In this document: piece after piece, positions 43,130 through 54,961 of the stretch | How the letters are laid out: every line of letters starts with the position of its first letter | How positions within the stretch are numbered: the stretch's first letter is position 1 | Assembly: GCA_014529385.2 (NCBI GenBank) | Contig: CM043959.1 | Span: forward strand, 85,421,029-85,485,028 | DNA length: 64,000 bases | From: Adiantum capillus-veneris | Lineage: Eukaryota > Streptophyta > Polypodiopsida > Polypodiales > Pteridaceae | Direction of reading: 5' to 3' | Notes under the pieces: model-generated | Database searches by the model: none | Told to the model about the DNA's origin: nothing | Seen by the model: the letters and a program-made list of their open reading frames with translations, nothing else | Translations under genes and position numbers: made by a program

Positions 43130-43318
43130 AACTAAAAGAGGCAAAGGGATTTTTCCTACTACATGCATTGCCATGTACACCTGGGAGTGCACGTATGTGT
43201 CTACCCATATAGGATTTGACCAATAAAGACGAGATTTTGACCCAGTGGTCCTGATCTCCGTACACCTCTGGACCAAGGTGTACGGAGATTGGGCAAGACT
43301 AGAGAATGCGAGGTAGTT
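43130..43318 (+). promoter_or_regulatory. Structured leader of element B
   Basis: Stem-loop 1 CTACATG/CATGTA near 43,159-43,178. Stem-loop 3 is a perfect 14-bp stem (43,254-43,267 with 43,276-43,289). It ends at gaatgcgag|gtagtt, a candidate 5' splice site. The intron carries (TA)n (43,329-43,351) and ends cattgtag just before the ATG at 43,378. Confidence 0.7.
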
Positions 43319-43377
43319 TACATTGTGAGGAGTATATATATATATATATATTAAAACAACATTCATAATCATTGTAG

Positions 43378-46300
43378 ATGGAAACGTCATCAACTAACAT
43401 GGAAGAAAAGATTGCATGCTCGTGCACGCTCTGCAAGTATCAAATTCTGCGCAAGCGTAGGATATGTAATGAGCATGTGCACAAGTACGGAGAGTTTTCT
43501 AGAGAAACCGTACAGAATCTGCGATACGACTCCTACGGAACGGGCATTGATTTTCGCTACATAGCACCTACATCTGAGAGAGAGAGAAAAAATATTATGC
43601 GTGAAGGTCCGACCAATATAGAGCCACGGATGGAAGCAGAAAAAGGCTTACAGACAGAAGACGACGGCATGGAGGAGATGCTGCATGCCTTCTTCCAAAC
43701 AAGCGAGGAGAACGCGAACGAAGCAACACAAGAACCCGTGCGCCTATCTCCTGAAGACATGTTGAGAAATTTGGCACGTCAACCAATCTATGAAGGCGCC
43801 AAAATATCTGTGCTTCGTACTTGTCTGGCATTTTTGAATCTTCAGTCAGTGTACGGGTGGTCAGATGCAAGCGTCACTGCTTTGTTTAGGTACGTAATTT
43901 ACAAAAGAGATTTTTTGATTGCAACGGTGATGTGCTCAGAGAGCTTTAATTTTAATTTAATGTGGCTTAAACAGGTTATTGCGGGAGCAACTTCTCCCGG
44001 CTGGCAATGAAATGCCCCCCTACAGGCCAGACACAAAGCAACTTCTGACCTCAGTTGTCTTGGACTACAACAAGATTCATGCATGTCCAAATGATTGCAT
44101 TCTTTTTCGCAATGAATTCGCAGATTGTCTGTCGTGTCCTAAGTGCGGTGCAATGCGCTACAAACAAGATGCAGTTGGCGAGACAGTGCCAACTAAAGTG
44201 TTGCGGCATTTCCCTATTATTCCTAGGATAAAAAGCATGTTTCGTTGTGGTTCCATTGCAAAGTTGATGCGGTGGCATTCTACGAATAGATCTACTGACG
44301 CAACATTTAGGGTGCCCGCTGATTCGAAGGCTTGGAGGCACATTGAAGATACCTGGCCACATTTTAAGAGTGAACCACGCAATTTGCGTTTGGGCATGGC
44401 AATGGATGGAGTCAATCCATTTGTCTTGAGAAGCTCGTCATGAAGCACTTGGCCTGTGTGTCTTATCAATTACAACCTCCAGTCGTGGCTTGCTATCAAG
44501 AAGGGTCATTTGATTTTAAGCTTGATTGTACGTGGTAAGTTCAAAGCAAAAAACATGGATGTTTATCTAGCTCCACTAGTTGACGAGCTCCAAGAGTTAT
44601 GGCATGGGATCGACATAGCAGATGCGGTTGAACCAGTAGGACAACAGCATGCAAGGATCCATGGACTTCTTATGTGGACTATGCATGATTGGCCAGGATA
44701 CGGAGAAGCTTTTGGTAATGGTTAGTGATTTACAAAAGTCTCTCTATTTGCAAGCCCTTTGCCTTGGCCTGATTCATGCTTTGATATATGCAGGACTAAC
44801 AACTTCGGGATACAATGCATGTCCAATTTGCGGGCAGTCTTTGGATGTGCGCTATTCTACCTCTCTTTGAAAGACAATTTATCAAGGCCACCACCGTTAT
44901 CTTCTAGATGGCCATCACTTGCGCGAAGGCCAGCTTGGTCGCGTCGAATGTCATCCTATGCATGTACAAGAGTGGCGTCGCCGATGGGAGCAACATGAGG
45001 AGCAACCTGCTCCAGGAATGAAACGTTTGTCAATTCTCCATATGTTGCCGTACTGGGGTGATCTACTAATTAACCATTTGCTGGATCCAATGCATATATT
45101 CAAGAATGTGGGAGAGCTCCTCTGGAAGACAATCATGGGAATGAAAGATAATCGAGCTTCACGAGATGATTTGCAGTCGGTTGGAAAGATGCCAGAGTTG
45201 TGGCCTTTCACCAATGCAGCTGGTCAAACAAAACCTCCAAGAGCGCCATGGGTATTGCTAAAAAACGAAGAGTGACAAGTGAAAAGGGTGATTTCAGAGT
45301 TCAGGACACCAACAGGATATATGCGATGTCTCAAGACAGTATTCACCCGTGACGATCAACTGTCAGGGTTGAAATCGCACGATTGGCATATGTTCTTGCA
45401 ATTCATTCTTCCAATTGCGATCAAGGGGTGTTTAACGGAGGAAGTGCAGACCTGCATATACAAGATTTCAGAGCTAGTGCGGTGGATCTCTTCCAAGGAG
45501 ATATGGGAGGAATCTATTGCAGTCGCAAGGGTTAATTCCATTGAGGCAGTTTGCATGATTGAGAAGTATCTACCCACGAGCTGCCTAACTATCCAAATGC
45601 ACTTGCTCGTCCATGTAGTAGATGAGGTTGCAGTGGCAGGTACAGTCCACAGCCGTTGGATGTTCTTTCTAGAGCGGTTCATGAAAACACTTAAGGGTTT
45701 TGTTCGCCAAAAAGCGCGTCCAAAGGGGAGCATGGTAGAAGGATGGCTGGTGCAAGAGTCTCTTGTATTGACGACCGAATTTCTATCCGTTTCTGACCTA
45801 GAAATGCCTTGACTGTGGAGCGATGAGGAGGATGCAAGACTAGTGGGAGAGGAGCCGCAAGGGCAAGTGGTGCCAAAGAAAATGAACCTGGCCATGCGAG
45901 AAAAGATCATGAAGTTCTGTATACTAAATTCAGCGCCGATGCAAAAATGGCTTAAAAGGTACGAAGAAGAGAAAGAGAGACGCAATCTAGAGCGATAGGA
46001 TTTCAGGCAAAGTCGAACGACTAGAGGCTTACCCTTGCCAGACTATCTCGCTCCTCTACCTGAATTCCCTACAATGGCATGGTTGGACAAGACAGTGAGA
46101 GCAGCTCGACAGATCGGAGAACCCATATCTCTAGAAGAGGAAGAGCTGGCTATTGGATGTGACTGGAAGTATCATACATACATGGCACTGTGGTCGCATG
46201 GAAAGCATTTCAGAACACAAAAAATTGACAGCAGAAGAAACACGTTTGACAGTGGGGTAATGGTTAGTTTCATGCAAAAGAGCAGGGCCAGTGCTAGAGA

Positions 46301-46877
46301 CACGAATGAGAGCACTAGCAACCTGGATTACTGTGATCTGGTGTCAGATATCCTGAAAGTAAGCTTCAGGCGGTTTGAGATGTTTTTGTTGGATGTGAAG
46401 TGGTTCAAGGTGATTACTTCTGGTCGCAATGCAACGGTACGCAGAGATGGAAACAAACTTGTGCAAATAGATTCTACAAAGACTTGGACAAATGCGAGCG
46501 ACACATTTGCTCTCCCCGAACATTGCGAGCAAGTGGTCTTTGTACCGGACCCTCGAGAGCGACAATGGTGGTTTGTGGTTTAGGTTGCTCCAAGAAATAA
46601 ACAAGTATTTGAAGGGCAAGATCTCCTGGAGGAAAGTCAGTCAGACGACGTCCATACTACTGTGACATTAGATGAGATGGACGAAGGTATGGCAGAGGAA
46701 GCTGACAGATATACGAGGGATGAAGTAGACGAGCCAGAATTGACACTTGTAGATGAAGATGCAATGGATGAAGACAATCTGCCAGAACAAGTTGGGGCAG
46801 AGTTATGTTTGCAATTAGAGATAGACGATGATACGGTGCAAGATCTTATCGATGATGCCTCACTCATCGAGGCCTAG
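43378..46877 (+). pseudogene. TNPD-like transposase, element B (introns 3-5 absent, many stops)
   Basis: Exon 1 43,378-43,889, then a GT-AG intron to about 43,974; a second intron lies near 44,720-44,793. Domains follow those of element A: CSCTLCKYQI zinc-ligand region, YNKIHACPNDCILFRNEF, HFPIIPRIKSMFRC, GMAMDGVNPF, LMWTMHDWPG, the DUF4218 block FILPIAIKGCLTEEVQ / LERFMKTLKGFVR, then MFLLDVKWFKVI (DUF4216) and an acidic tail. In-frame stops occur at 44,441, 44,868, 45,273, 45,810, 45,996 and 46,580. The reading crosses the positions of introns 3, 4 and 5 of element A without interruption (HDWHMFLQFILP, CDWKYHTY, CEQVVFVP), so those introns are absent here. Confidence 0.85.
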
Positions 46878-46984
46878 GCCTGTAAGTGTTTGTGTGAAGA
46901 CTTTGATTTAAAATTAAGCTTAAAGTTAATTTAAACAACTGTGTTATGACGCTTTATTTTACTTTCTTTGTGCAGGACTTTAGT

Positions 46985-48218
46985 ATGGCAGACGAGATTC
47001 CAGATCCCGCTTCCATGAGTGCAGATGCATTCATGGGCTTCGTTACACGGATGACGCATGCTCAGATGGCAGAGGCTTCTCAGTACTACGCCTCCGGGCT
47101 TCACACCCGAGGGTCCGACGCCTAGGGGGGGGACGCCTACGGGGTTCAGGACGCCTATGGGTACGACGCCTTCTTTATCCCATCACGGCCGCTTCGACAC
47201 CTAGAGGTGGGGCAGAGGCGAGTACGTCCTCATCTCCGCAGCACAGGTACACTCGCCGATCTCGGCGATCGTCAGGTGGAGGTGGTGGTTGCTGTGGAGG
47301 AGGGTCCACAGATGCTTCGACCCCTCCTCGCTCACGACCCCCATCTTACCCAGGCACACCTCTCGACACACCTCTTGGCACACCTCGGACACCTTGGGGG
47401 GCACACGATCCTAGTGCCTCCAAGCTCTATACTGTACGGGGAGATAGGTTCTGTTGACATGGATAGTGTCGGGACTGAGATGCGTCAAGGGATTCGCCAA
47501 CTCGTGGAGCTACAGTTTTCGACCAGCATTCTGACGTCTTGGGATCAGCAAGAAAAGGAAAAATTCACTTACATAGTGGAGACCATCCTGAGAGAGTACC
47601 AGCCTGCTATGGGTTCTTTCGTTGTTTCGGCACGGTGGATCAAGGGTGTTGCACGGGACACCATCAAACATCGACGAGATGTAGCTCGGAAGGCTTTCAG
47701 GACCGGCTCGCTGAAGCCTTCGGGCATCCCACACGAGACGTGGCTACAGATCAGAGAGGATGAGCGGACAGCGGCCACGCGGTTCAGACAGCAGCGTGAG
47801 GCCGCGCAGGTACGACAGATGACTAGGGGGACATTTCATCTTGGCAGCGGAGGCTTTGACACCTCTGGCTATGAGTTTGTGAGTTTCTAATCCAATCTTA
47901 ACTATGGAGTTTTTTAAAACGCGATGAATCATGTATTCTTATTACTTTGATTTTTGTATAAACGCAGAATCTTGCGATGCATCGAGATCCATCACGCGAG
48001 GAGGAGTCAGATGGATATCGCAGAGGTATCTATGAAGTATTGAATGATCTTGAAACTTCAGGAGAGCATGTAGACTGGGAGGCCTTACAGTCTCGCCGAT
48101 CGCTTGAGGTGAGACGTTAATATGTGTGAGTTGATTTAATTAAGTCAGTATATGTAAAGTAATATCAATACTAATTTTGTGAGTGTCCTATGTGCAGGTT
48201 GCGACGCCTAGTCATTAG
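46985..48218 (+). pseudogene. TNPA-like gene of element B
   Basis: The ATG at 46,985 follows a tttgtgcag acceptor: MADEIPDPASMSADAFMGFV. A GACGCCTAYGGG-type repeat with a stop interrupts near 47,123. A frame then encodes RRSRRSSGGGGGCCGGGSTD and TPLDTPLGTPRTP, parallel to the element A linker. After a shift near 47,450 the conserved domain reads LTSWDQQEKEKFTYIVETIL, AFRTGSLKPSGIPHETW and FHLGSGGFDTSGYEF. Introns 47,879-47,967 and 48,109-48,197 are GT-AG. The final exon reads VATPSH-stop. Non-functional as it stands, but the gene order (TNPD then TNPA) matches element A. Confidence 0.75.
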
Positions 48219-48868
48219 TGGACCAGATTTCATCTATATGCTTTGTGAGACACCGACACGCTTCTGTGTCTCTTTTTTGTACAAACGGTTAGTGTTCAGA
48301 CAGTTATTGTTTCCCTTATGGTTATGATTATTGTCATTGTCATTGTATAGACAGTTATTGTTTCTCTTTCTGGTTATGCTTATGGTTATTGTTAATTTTG
48401 TTTATGGTTATGGTTATCTGCATTATGGTTTTGATCAAAGTGGTTATAGCCGGTTATGGTTTTAAGTTATGTTTATGGTTCGTTATGGTTATGCTTTTAA
48501 GTTATGGCTATGCTTTTCAGTTGGTACGATTGTATTTCATTGGCCTTAAATCTCATGTGAGATCCTGCATGGATAGCATGTAGGAGGCGTATACATGATA
48601 TGGTTTTTTTTGAAAAGTTTATGTAAAACCAAAGGGAACTTTGCCGAAATTTTTGCGCGCGAGAGCATGGTTGATATTTTGGTGCTGCTCGCTTTCTTGG
48701 GCAGAGGGAAGGAAGTCTGGCTGTGGTTGTGTCCATCTTTTAACTGGGCACAGGCCAGGCTACCTGCCCTCTACCCAAGAAATTTTTTTTCTGCTATGGT
48801 CGTCGCTAATAGCGACTGGTTTCACAGCGACGCGGATAAAGACGGGCCGCGTCGATAACACGTTTTTT
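48219..48868. other. Element B 3' region with GGTTAT-type repeats
   Basis: No gene. A degenerate tggttatgctta / ggttatggtt minisatellite spans about 48,305-48,540. Subterminal GCGTCG/CGACGC motifs begin near 48,800. Confidence 0.75.
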
Positions 48869-48878
48869 TGTTGTAGTG

Positions 48879-49052
48879 GTTGTTGCCAATTACAACTTGT
48901 CGAACTCTGATGCTGGCTAACAAGGAGAAATCTTGCAACCTAATAGATGTGTTCGCATGTGCTTTACTCAAGCAACATATGTGAGGGTGCGAAATGCAAC
49001 CACTTCAAGCTTGGAGGGTGACCATGTAGAGCACGTTTCCAAATAGGCTATG
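48879..49052 (+). pseudogene. Exon 1 of A-type transposase in remnant E (right part)
   Basis: VVANYNLSNSDAG continues the exon cut at 41,933. It parallels VVANYNSSDSDAGQQAAILQ of element A, with stops. It is cut again at 49,053 by the CACTACAAGAGG end of element C within the codons corresponding to NEAMFEPE. Confidence 0.85.
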
Positions 49053-49419
49053 CACTACAAGAGGTCACTTAAATTTCGGCGCCACATTCCTGGCATCACT
49101 GGCGGGCGTTGGTATATGTGTGTGTTTACATAAAGGGAAAAAATTTTGTTTTCAAATTTCGGACACATGTTTCGGCACCTGTTCCGACGTCACGCATGCA
49201 CTTTTCGACACTTGCTCTGAAGGCTATTCCGAAACCTAAGCCGACTTCTGTACCGAAGGCATCTGCAAAAAACCAAACCCCGGGCTTTCTCTGCTCATTT
49301 CTCTTCTTCTTGGGCGTTTTCTCAAGGTCTCTTCTTCCTCATCTCTCACAAATCTGGTGCGATCGAAACAAGCTGCCGAAAGTGCTAATCTTGCTTGTGG
49401 GTTAGCCCATAACACTAAG

Positions 49420-49790
49420 GTGAGATTGTTTTCATGTTTACTTGTAAATTTAGGGTTTATGGTTTAAGTTTGTGTTTGTGTGTGCGTTTTTTCAGGTTCC
49501 AGGACTTTTACAACAACTTTCATTGCTCAAATAGGACGAATGTGAGTGCTCGAACCTTTAAATGCATATTAAATTTATTTTAATTAACTTGTATATGAAT
49601 AAAAGAAAATTTCATGCTTTAAACATTAAATGCTTTAAACTTTTAATGTTTTAAAAGAAATTATGGTTTGTGATTTTAAATTATGAAAAAACTTTGTTTT
49701 GGTTTATGAAAAAATCTTGTTTTGAAGAAATTTCATTTTGAATTATGCCGTTTTTTAAATTATGCAATTGATGGCGTTTATGTTTTAGGT
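49420..49790 (+). other. Element C 5' region, possible untranslated exons
   Basis: aaggtgagattg (about 49,417) and ttttttcaggttccagg (about 49,487-49,503) look like a donor and acceptor, so short 5' untranslated exons are possible. Otherwise AT-rich, with no coding evidence. Confidence 0.35.
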
Positions 49791-50085
49791 TAAGTTTAGG
49801 TTATAAGTTAAGTTAGATTAGGTTAGGCTAGGTTATCTTATACGCTAGGCTACGTTAAGTTAAGCTACGTTAGGTTAGGTTATACATTAGGCTAAGTTAG
49901 GTTAGGTTAGGTTATCTTATACGTTAGGTTAAATTAATTTAAACTACGTTAGGTTAGGTTAGGTTAAGCTACATTAAATTAGGTTAGGTTAAGTTAAGTT
50001 ATCTTATATGTTAGGTTAGGTTAAGTTAATCTACGTTAGGTTAAGCTACATTAGGTTAGGTTAGGTTAGGTTAAGCTACGTTCGA
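49790..50085. repeat. GGTTA-rich tandem repeat, left block
   Basis: Repeats of ggtta, aagtta and tacgtta dominate. Runs of (TTAGG)n up to about four units occur. It mirrors a block at 56,856-57,260 on the other side of the foldback array. Confidence 0.85.
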
Positions 50086-50408
50086 CAATACGGCAAGCCA
50101 TAAAGCTTACTCACAATGCATATGGATTATGGACAAGCTCTATGGCTTTCCGTATTGTCAACGGCTGGCCATTGTGTTTTTTATATGTCTGCGAGCAGTT
50201 TTCAAGTCCTAAAATAGCTAAGCCGCTCTGAAAATAACACCATGGCGAGCCGTTTGGCAATATGGCAAGCCATAGAGTTTGCTCACAATGCATATGTGTT
50301 GTGGGCAAGCTCTATGGCTTGAGGTATTGCTAAACGGCTCGCCATTGTGTTTTCTATACGTCTGCAAGCGGTTTTCAAATCCTAAAATAGTTAAGCAGCT
50401 CTAAAAAC
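50083..50408. repeat. 172-bp foldback tandem array, left part
   Basis: About two units, each a long inverted repeat (arms up to about 58 bases, from AACACAATGGC-AGCCG to the centre ATGCATATGCAT) plus a roughly 57-base spacer. A unit starts at 50,236. The array is cut at 50,408 by the copia element and resumes at 55,874. Confidence 0.85.
50404..50408. repeat. Target-site duplication AAAAC of the copia element (left)
   Basis: AAAAC also follows the right LTR at 55,874-55,878. The undisturbed site cctaaaaacaacacaatgg is present in other units of the array. Confidence 0.9.
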
Positions 50409-50553
50409 TATTGAGATGTAGAGAGGAAGAGAGAGAGAGACGAGACAAGAGACACACCATATATGCTCCCAAAGATTGATTCATATTGAGGACAAGATAC
50501 AAATATATAGGTGAGACCAAGTTGAGTAGAGTGAGCCATATATAGCTCCAACA
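50409..50553 (-). repeat. 3' LTR of the copia element
   Basis: 145 bp. On the minus strand it begins TGTTGGAGC and ends ACATCTCAATA, where the partner has CAACA. The polypurine tract is at 50,554-50,566 (plus-strand cccccactcaaac). Confidence 0.9.
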
Positions 50554-50803
50554 CCCCCACTCAAACAAAGGTCTCTAGCTTTGGATGAGAAAACCCTTGG
50601 GGAGTTCAAGGGAAAAATCCAAGCCCCTATACAATGTGAAAATATGAACTAGCGCGATGATGATGTGAAAGTGAATTGTGCATCTATGTACAAATATTCA
50701 AGTGACTTAGAGATCACAATGTGCAAATGTGGAATGTGCATAGTGTATGGTACTTAAAAGATTACAATGTCATATGTACAAAGCTATTACAATAGCAAAG
50801 AAA

Positions 50804-51430
50804 CTAATCTAGAAAGAGTGAGGCCGAAGCAACTCCAAGCTCCGAGCGCAAGAGGATGAAACGTGACTCGTTGAGGCCTTTGGTCAAAATGTCTGCAATC
50901 ATCTGGTCACTTGGACAGTGTTCAACCATAATGGTTCCTTTGCGTACTTCATACTTGACATAATGATAATGGACAGCAATGTGCTTTGACTTATTATGTT
51001 GAACATAGTCTTTTGCAAGACTAATAGCACTTTCATTGTCACACCGCAAGGGTGTGCTAGAAAGAGGAGAGTGACCAATATCAAGCAGCATTTGTCGAAG
51101 CCAAATCAACTCATGAGCTGCAAGTGATGCTGCAACATATTCTGACTCAGTCGTAGAAACTTCAACACAACGTTGTTTCTTGCTAGTCCAAGAAACAAGA
51201 CAACCATTTATAAAGAAGCAATTTCCACTAGTAGATCGCATAGATAAATGTGAGCTTGCCGAGTCTGCATCTGTGTAACCCAAAAGAGAAAGAGATTGCA
51301 TAGAATCGGATGTGAGTTTTCGTCGATAGACTAAACCAAAATATGTAGTGCCTTTCAAGTATGTCAATACACGCTTTGCAGCAGACCAATGCTTAAGAGA
51401 AGGACATATGTCCAAGATAATTAGCAGCAA
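50804..51430 (-). pseudogene. Copia RNase H domain
   Basis: The frame reads KRVLTYLKGTTYFGLVYRR, LLGYTDADSASSHLSMRSTS, SWTSKKQRCVEVSTTESEYV, STPLRCDNESAISLAKD, SKHIAVHYHYVKYEVRKG and ADILTKGL. The acidic residues of the RNase H site (D in YTDAD, E in TESEY, D in CDNESA) are present. It ends with a normal stop at 50,804. A frameshift just upstream (near 51,420) separates it from the RT frame. Confidence 0.88.
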
Positions 51431-52824
51431 ACAGAATATCAGGACGAGTGTTCATGCCAACAAACTGAAGACATCCAATCAAGTTAGCATAAGGTTGATT
51501 TGTGACAAGTTGACTGCCATTGTCAGAAGTGTTCTTCGTAGAGCTCGCAAGACAAGGTGTGTTGGCTGAATGTGCAGATTCCATATAACCAAATTTTTGA
51601 ATAGTATCTGCAATAAACTTTGACTGTCGAAGGAATAAAATACCTTTTGTGCGGTTCCGTTCGATTTGAATGCCAAGACACGAGTGAATCTCTCCAAGAT
51701 CCACCATATCAAATGCAGAAGACAATAACTTTTTCACTTGCTGAAGAAATCCCAAATCATTGGAAACAAGGATGGTATCATCCGTGCATAAAGAGCAAGA
51801 ATCACAAAACTGCTACCTTGGAATTTTATGTATAAGTTGGGGTCTGACGAGCAAGAGATGACTCCTTTAGAGGTGAGAAAAAGATCAAATTTTGTATAAC
51901 AGGCTCGCGAAGCTTGTTTGAGACCATATAGTGCCTTATGGAGTTGAGCAACAAGGTTTTCTTTACCTGGAATAACAAACCCTTCTGGTTGTTCCTTATA
52001 AATTTCCTCTTCCAAGTCACCATTAAGAAAAGCAGTTCGCACATCCATTTGATGAGCTTCTAAATCAAATTGAACAGCAAATGCCAATAAAAATCGAATA
52101 CTTGTAATGCGAACAACTGGTGAAAAAGTCTCTTGATAATCAACACCAGCTACTTGGGAGTAACCTTTTGCAACTAAACGTGCCTTGAACTTGTCAAAAG
52201 ATCCATCTGATTTTACTTTTGTCTTATACACCCACTTACATTTAATAGTTGTACGACCAGGAGATAATTCAGTTAGTATCCATGTACCTTTAGAGATAAG
52301 AGAATCGTACTCTGCTTCCATAGCCTCTTGCCATTGATCCTTTTGTGGTGAAGAGATAGATTCATCATAAGTAATGGGATCTTCGGAAGTAGAAAAAGAA
52401 TTATCAGCAATATCGTCATCAAAAACATGACATGAGCCATGCTCAAAATCAATAGGCAGATCAACAAAAATATCAATATCATCATTGGCAACATTCAGAA
52501 TAGATGGTTGTGAAGAGGAAAGTTGCTCTATAGGAAGAGTTTCATCTTCTAAAAGAAATGGAAAAGCCTGAAGCAATGATTTAGTATCATCAGAATCATC
52601 CATGGACCATGAGCCTCCATAAGCTGTTCGTTAAAAGTAGCATCACGATTCACAATTACTTTCTTGGAGGAAGGGTCATAGAATTTGTAGCCTTTGGAAG
52701 TGTCAGAATATCCAATAAAAATAACTTTAAGACCAGGAGCATTAAGCTGTTCGTGTTTCTTTGGGAACATGAATATAAGCAATACATCCAAAGGTTCGAA
52801 AATGCGATACAGAAGGAATGTCAC
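51431..52824 (-). pseudogene. Copia reverse transcriptase with frameshift at the active site
   Basis: Blocks in order are KVIFIGYSDTSKGYKFYDP, QWQEAMEAEYDSLISKGTW, KCKWVYKTKVKSDGSFDKFK, ARLVAKGYSQVAGVDYQETF, FLLAFAVQFDLEAHQMDVRT, AFLNGDLEEEIYKEQPEGF and LHKALYGLKQASRACYTKF. At 51,770-51,790 the reading changes frame exactly within the catalytic Y-x-D-D region (LALYARM in one frame, DDT-ILVSNDLG in the next), then continues FSSAFDMVDLGEIHSCLG-like to NTRPDILFAANYL. Another shift lies near 52,600-52,610. Confidence 0.88.
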
Positions 52825-53707
52825 CTGTCCATGCTGTGATGGGTATCTTACCAGAGGGTGCAGTAGTAGGAAGATGATTCTGAATAAATACTGCTGTCAA
52901 AGTAGCTTCAGCCCAAAAAACACGAGATAATCCAGAATGAATCAGCATATATCTTACAACATTGAGAATAGTGCGATTCTTTCGTTCAGCAACACCGTTC
53001 TGTTGAGGCGAATATGGAATAGTGTGTTCATGATGAATTCCACTGTCAGCACAGTAACTCTCAAACTCTCGAGAAACATATTCGCCTCCATTGTCACTAC
53101 AAAGCTTCTTAAGGCGACGACCAGTTTGAAGTTCCGCAGCCTTGTGGAATTGTTTGAAAACAGATAAGGCTTCAGATTTTTGTCTAAGTAGAAATACAAT
53201 CGTATACCTTGAGAAATCATCAATGAAAGTAATGAAGTAGCGATATTGTGATCTCGAAGAAGGTAGAGGTCCACATATATCAGTATGAACAAGATCCAAT
53301 ATGTCATGAGAATGAGTTGTATTTGAAAGAGGAAAGGGTTTGCGATTGTGTTTCCCAAGAGCACAAAATTCACAAATTCCCATATGGGGATGGGCTTTAA
53401 GATCCATGTCATGAACAAGATCACGACGTTTAAGATGAAGGAGTTTTCAGAAATCAGCATGAACAAAATGGTGATGCCATACTTTGCAATCATGATCACT
53501 TGGAGCAGTGAAAACATTTGCTACAGCATCGTTGAGAGAGAGTTCAAACAAATTACCGTTTCGAGGAGCAGTGGATATAGTCTGTCCATCTTTCTCAATT
53601 CAGCATTTGGTATGATCAAATCCAAGAAACAGACCAAGATCAACAAGTCTAGAAACTGAAAGAAGATTACGTTGAAGATCTGGTACATGTAATACTCCTC
53701 ACAAAAT
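52742..53707 (-). pseudogene. Copia pre-integrase and integrase domains
   Basis: GVLHVPDLQRNLLSVSRLVD (GAG_pre-integrase) is followed after a stop by the HHCC-type region (CKVWHHHFVHADF, GICEFCALGKHNRKPFP) and the catalytic core: DLVHTDICGPLPSSRS, YFITFIDDFSRYTIVFLLRQ, LCSDNGGEYVSREFESYC, YSPQQNGVAERKNRT. The D, D and E residues are visible. Stops occur at about 53,693 and 53,440. The core from 53,407 to 52,742 is open. Confidence 0.88.
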
Positions 53708-54961
53708 TCAAGTGGAAGAAGATAAGGTACCAAGATATAAGTCTCCAATACCCTTTACTTGACAAGTAGTATCATCAGCAAGATAAACAACACGTTGAAC
53801 TGGCAGTGGATGATAGTTATGGAGCCACTTAGACTGATATGTCATATTTCCTGTAGCACCAGAATCGACAATAAAAAGTGATCCATCACGTACATGAAGT
53901 ATTTTGTCTGGAGCAACTGAACATAGGACGCAACTTGTTTCTGGTACAATGTTGTTTCGATGTTCAGTAGCATATGCTCTATTCCGATCTGTGTCGAATC
54001 GACACTTATAGCACATATGAGTGGGATGATCAGATCGTCCACAATATTCACAAGAAGAAGAAGAAGAGTCTTTAGATAAACGTGGTTGTTTTGTGGTAAT
54101 ATTGTGTTCTTCATCATATTGACATGCCCAACAATCATCTTCAGTATGGTCATTTCTGTTGCAGTAAGAACATTGCTTATTAGAAAATTTGAAACGAGAG
54201 AAAATATTACCGCGACGGCCACCTTTGTGGTTTCCTCGTTTAAATGGATGCCTTCGAGCATAAAAAGCACGCTCCATCTGTTGTGACTCATTCTCCTCTT
54301 GTGTCTTTAATTGAAATCATAGTTGAGAGTATTCAATTAAAGACATGCAGGCTTGGTCGAAATCAAGACCATCTTTATTAGAGAGAATAGTAACAATGTT
54401 ATCATAAGAAGAGTCCTTCACCGTATCAAGGAGAAGTGTAATCAGTTGCTTTTGTGGAACAGGATCACCGGCAGCAGCAAGTTGATTAATAATAGATTTG
54501 AAAGATTCAATATGTCCCGTCATGGCAGTACCAACTTCATATTGTAACTTGTTAAGCAACCCTCTCAAATAAAGTATTTTTGTGAAAGATTTCTTCTGAA
54601 AGTTTGCAATAAGGTACTTCCATACGTCGTGGAAAGTAGGCAGTTCATACATATCAAGCAAAAGGGAATCAGTAAGAGCAGAAAGAATATACCGACGAGA
54701 TGCTTTATCACGTCGTTGCCGATCCGTATAGACAACATTCCAATCTTCAAATATAGGTCCTTCAATGATAAGCATGTTATCATTATCCGTATCAACAGGC
54801 TGAGGCGGACAAACACAATTTCCAAGAACAACATCGGAGAGTTCATCGCCTTCAAGAATTAACAACATCTTTGCTTTCCAGCTTGGAAAACCTTGACCTT
54901 GGAAAGGAGGAACAGAATGCTGGCCAGAAGGAAAGCCGTTGACGAGAATATTCATAGCCAT
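53708..54961 (-). pseudogene. Copia gag and protease, one internal stop
   Basis: Start MAMNILVNGFPSGQ at 54,961, preceded by an open but family-free leader. Gag core: FPSWKAKMLLILEG, ALTDSLLLDMYELPTFHDVW, KSFTKILYLRGLLNKLQYE, LLDTVKDSSYDNIVTIL. A TGA at 54,317-54,319 interrupts (EYSQL-stop-FQLKTQEE), and the same frame continues to two CX2CX4HX4C knuckles (CSYCNRNDHTEDDC, CEYCGRSDHPTHMC) and the protease loop FIVDSGATGNMT with the expected D-S-G-A. The last residues run into a stop at 53,708. Confidence 0.88.

Noticed and set aside
49900-50060. Interstitial telomere repeat
   Set aside because: Plant telomeres are mostly TTTAGGG; here the pentamer runs are short and mixed with other variants, so a satellite is more likely.
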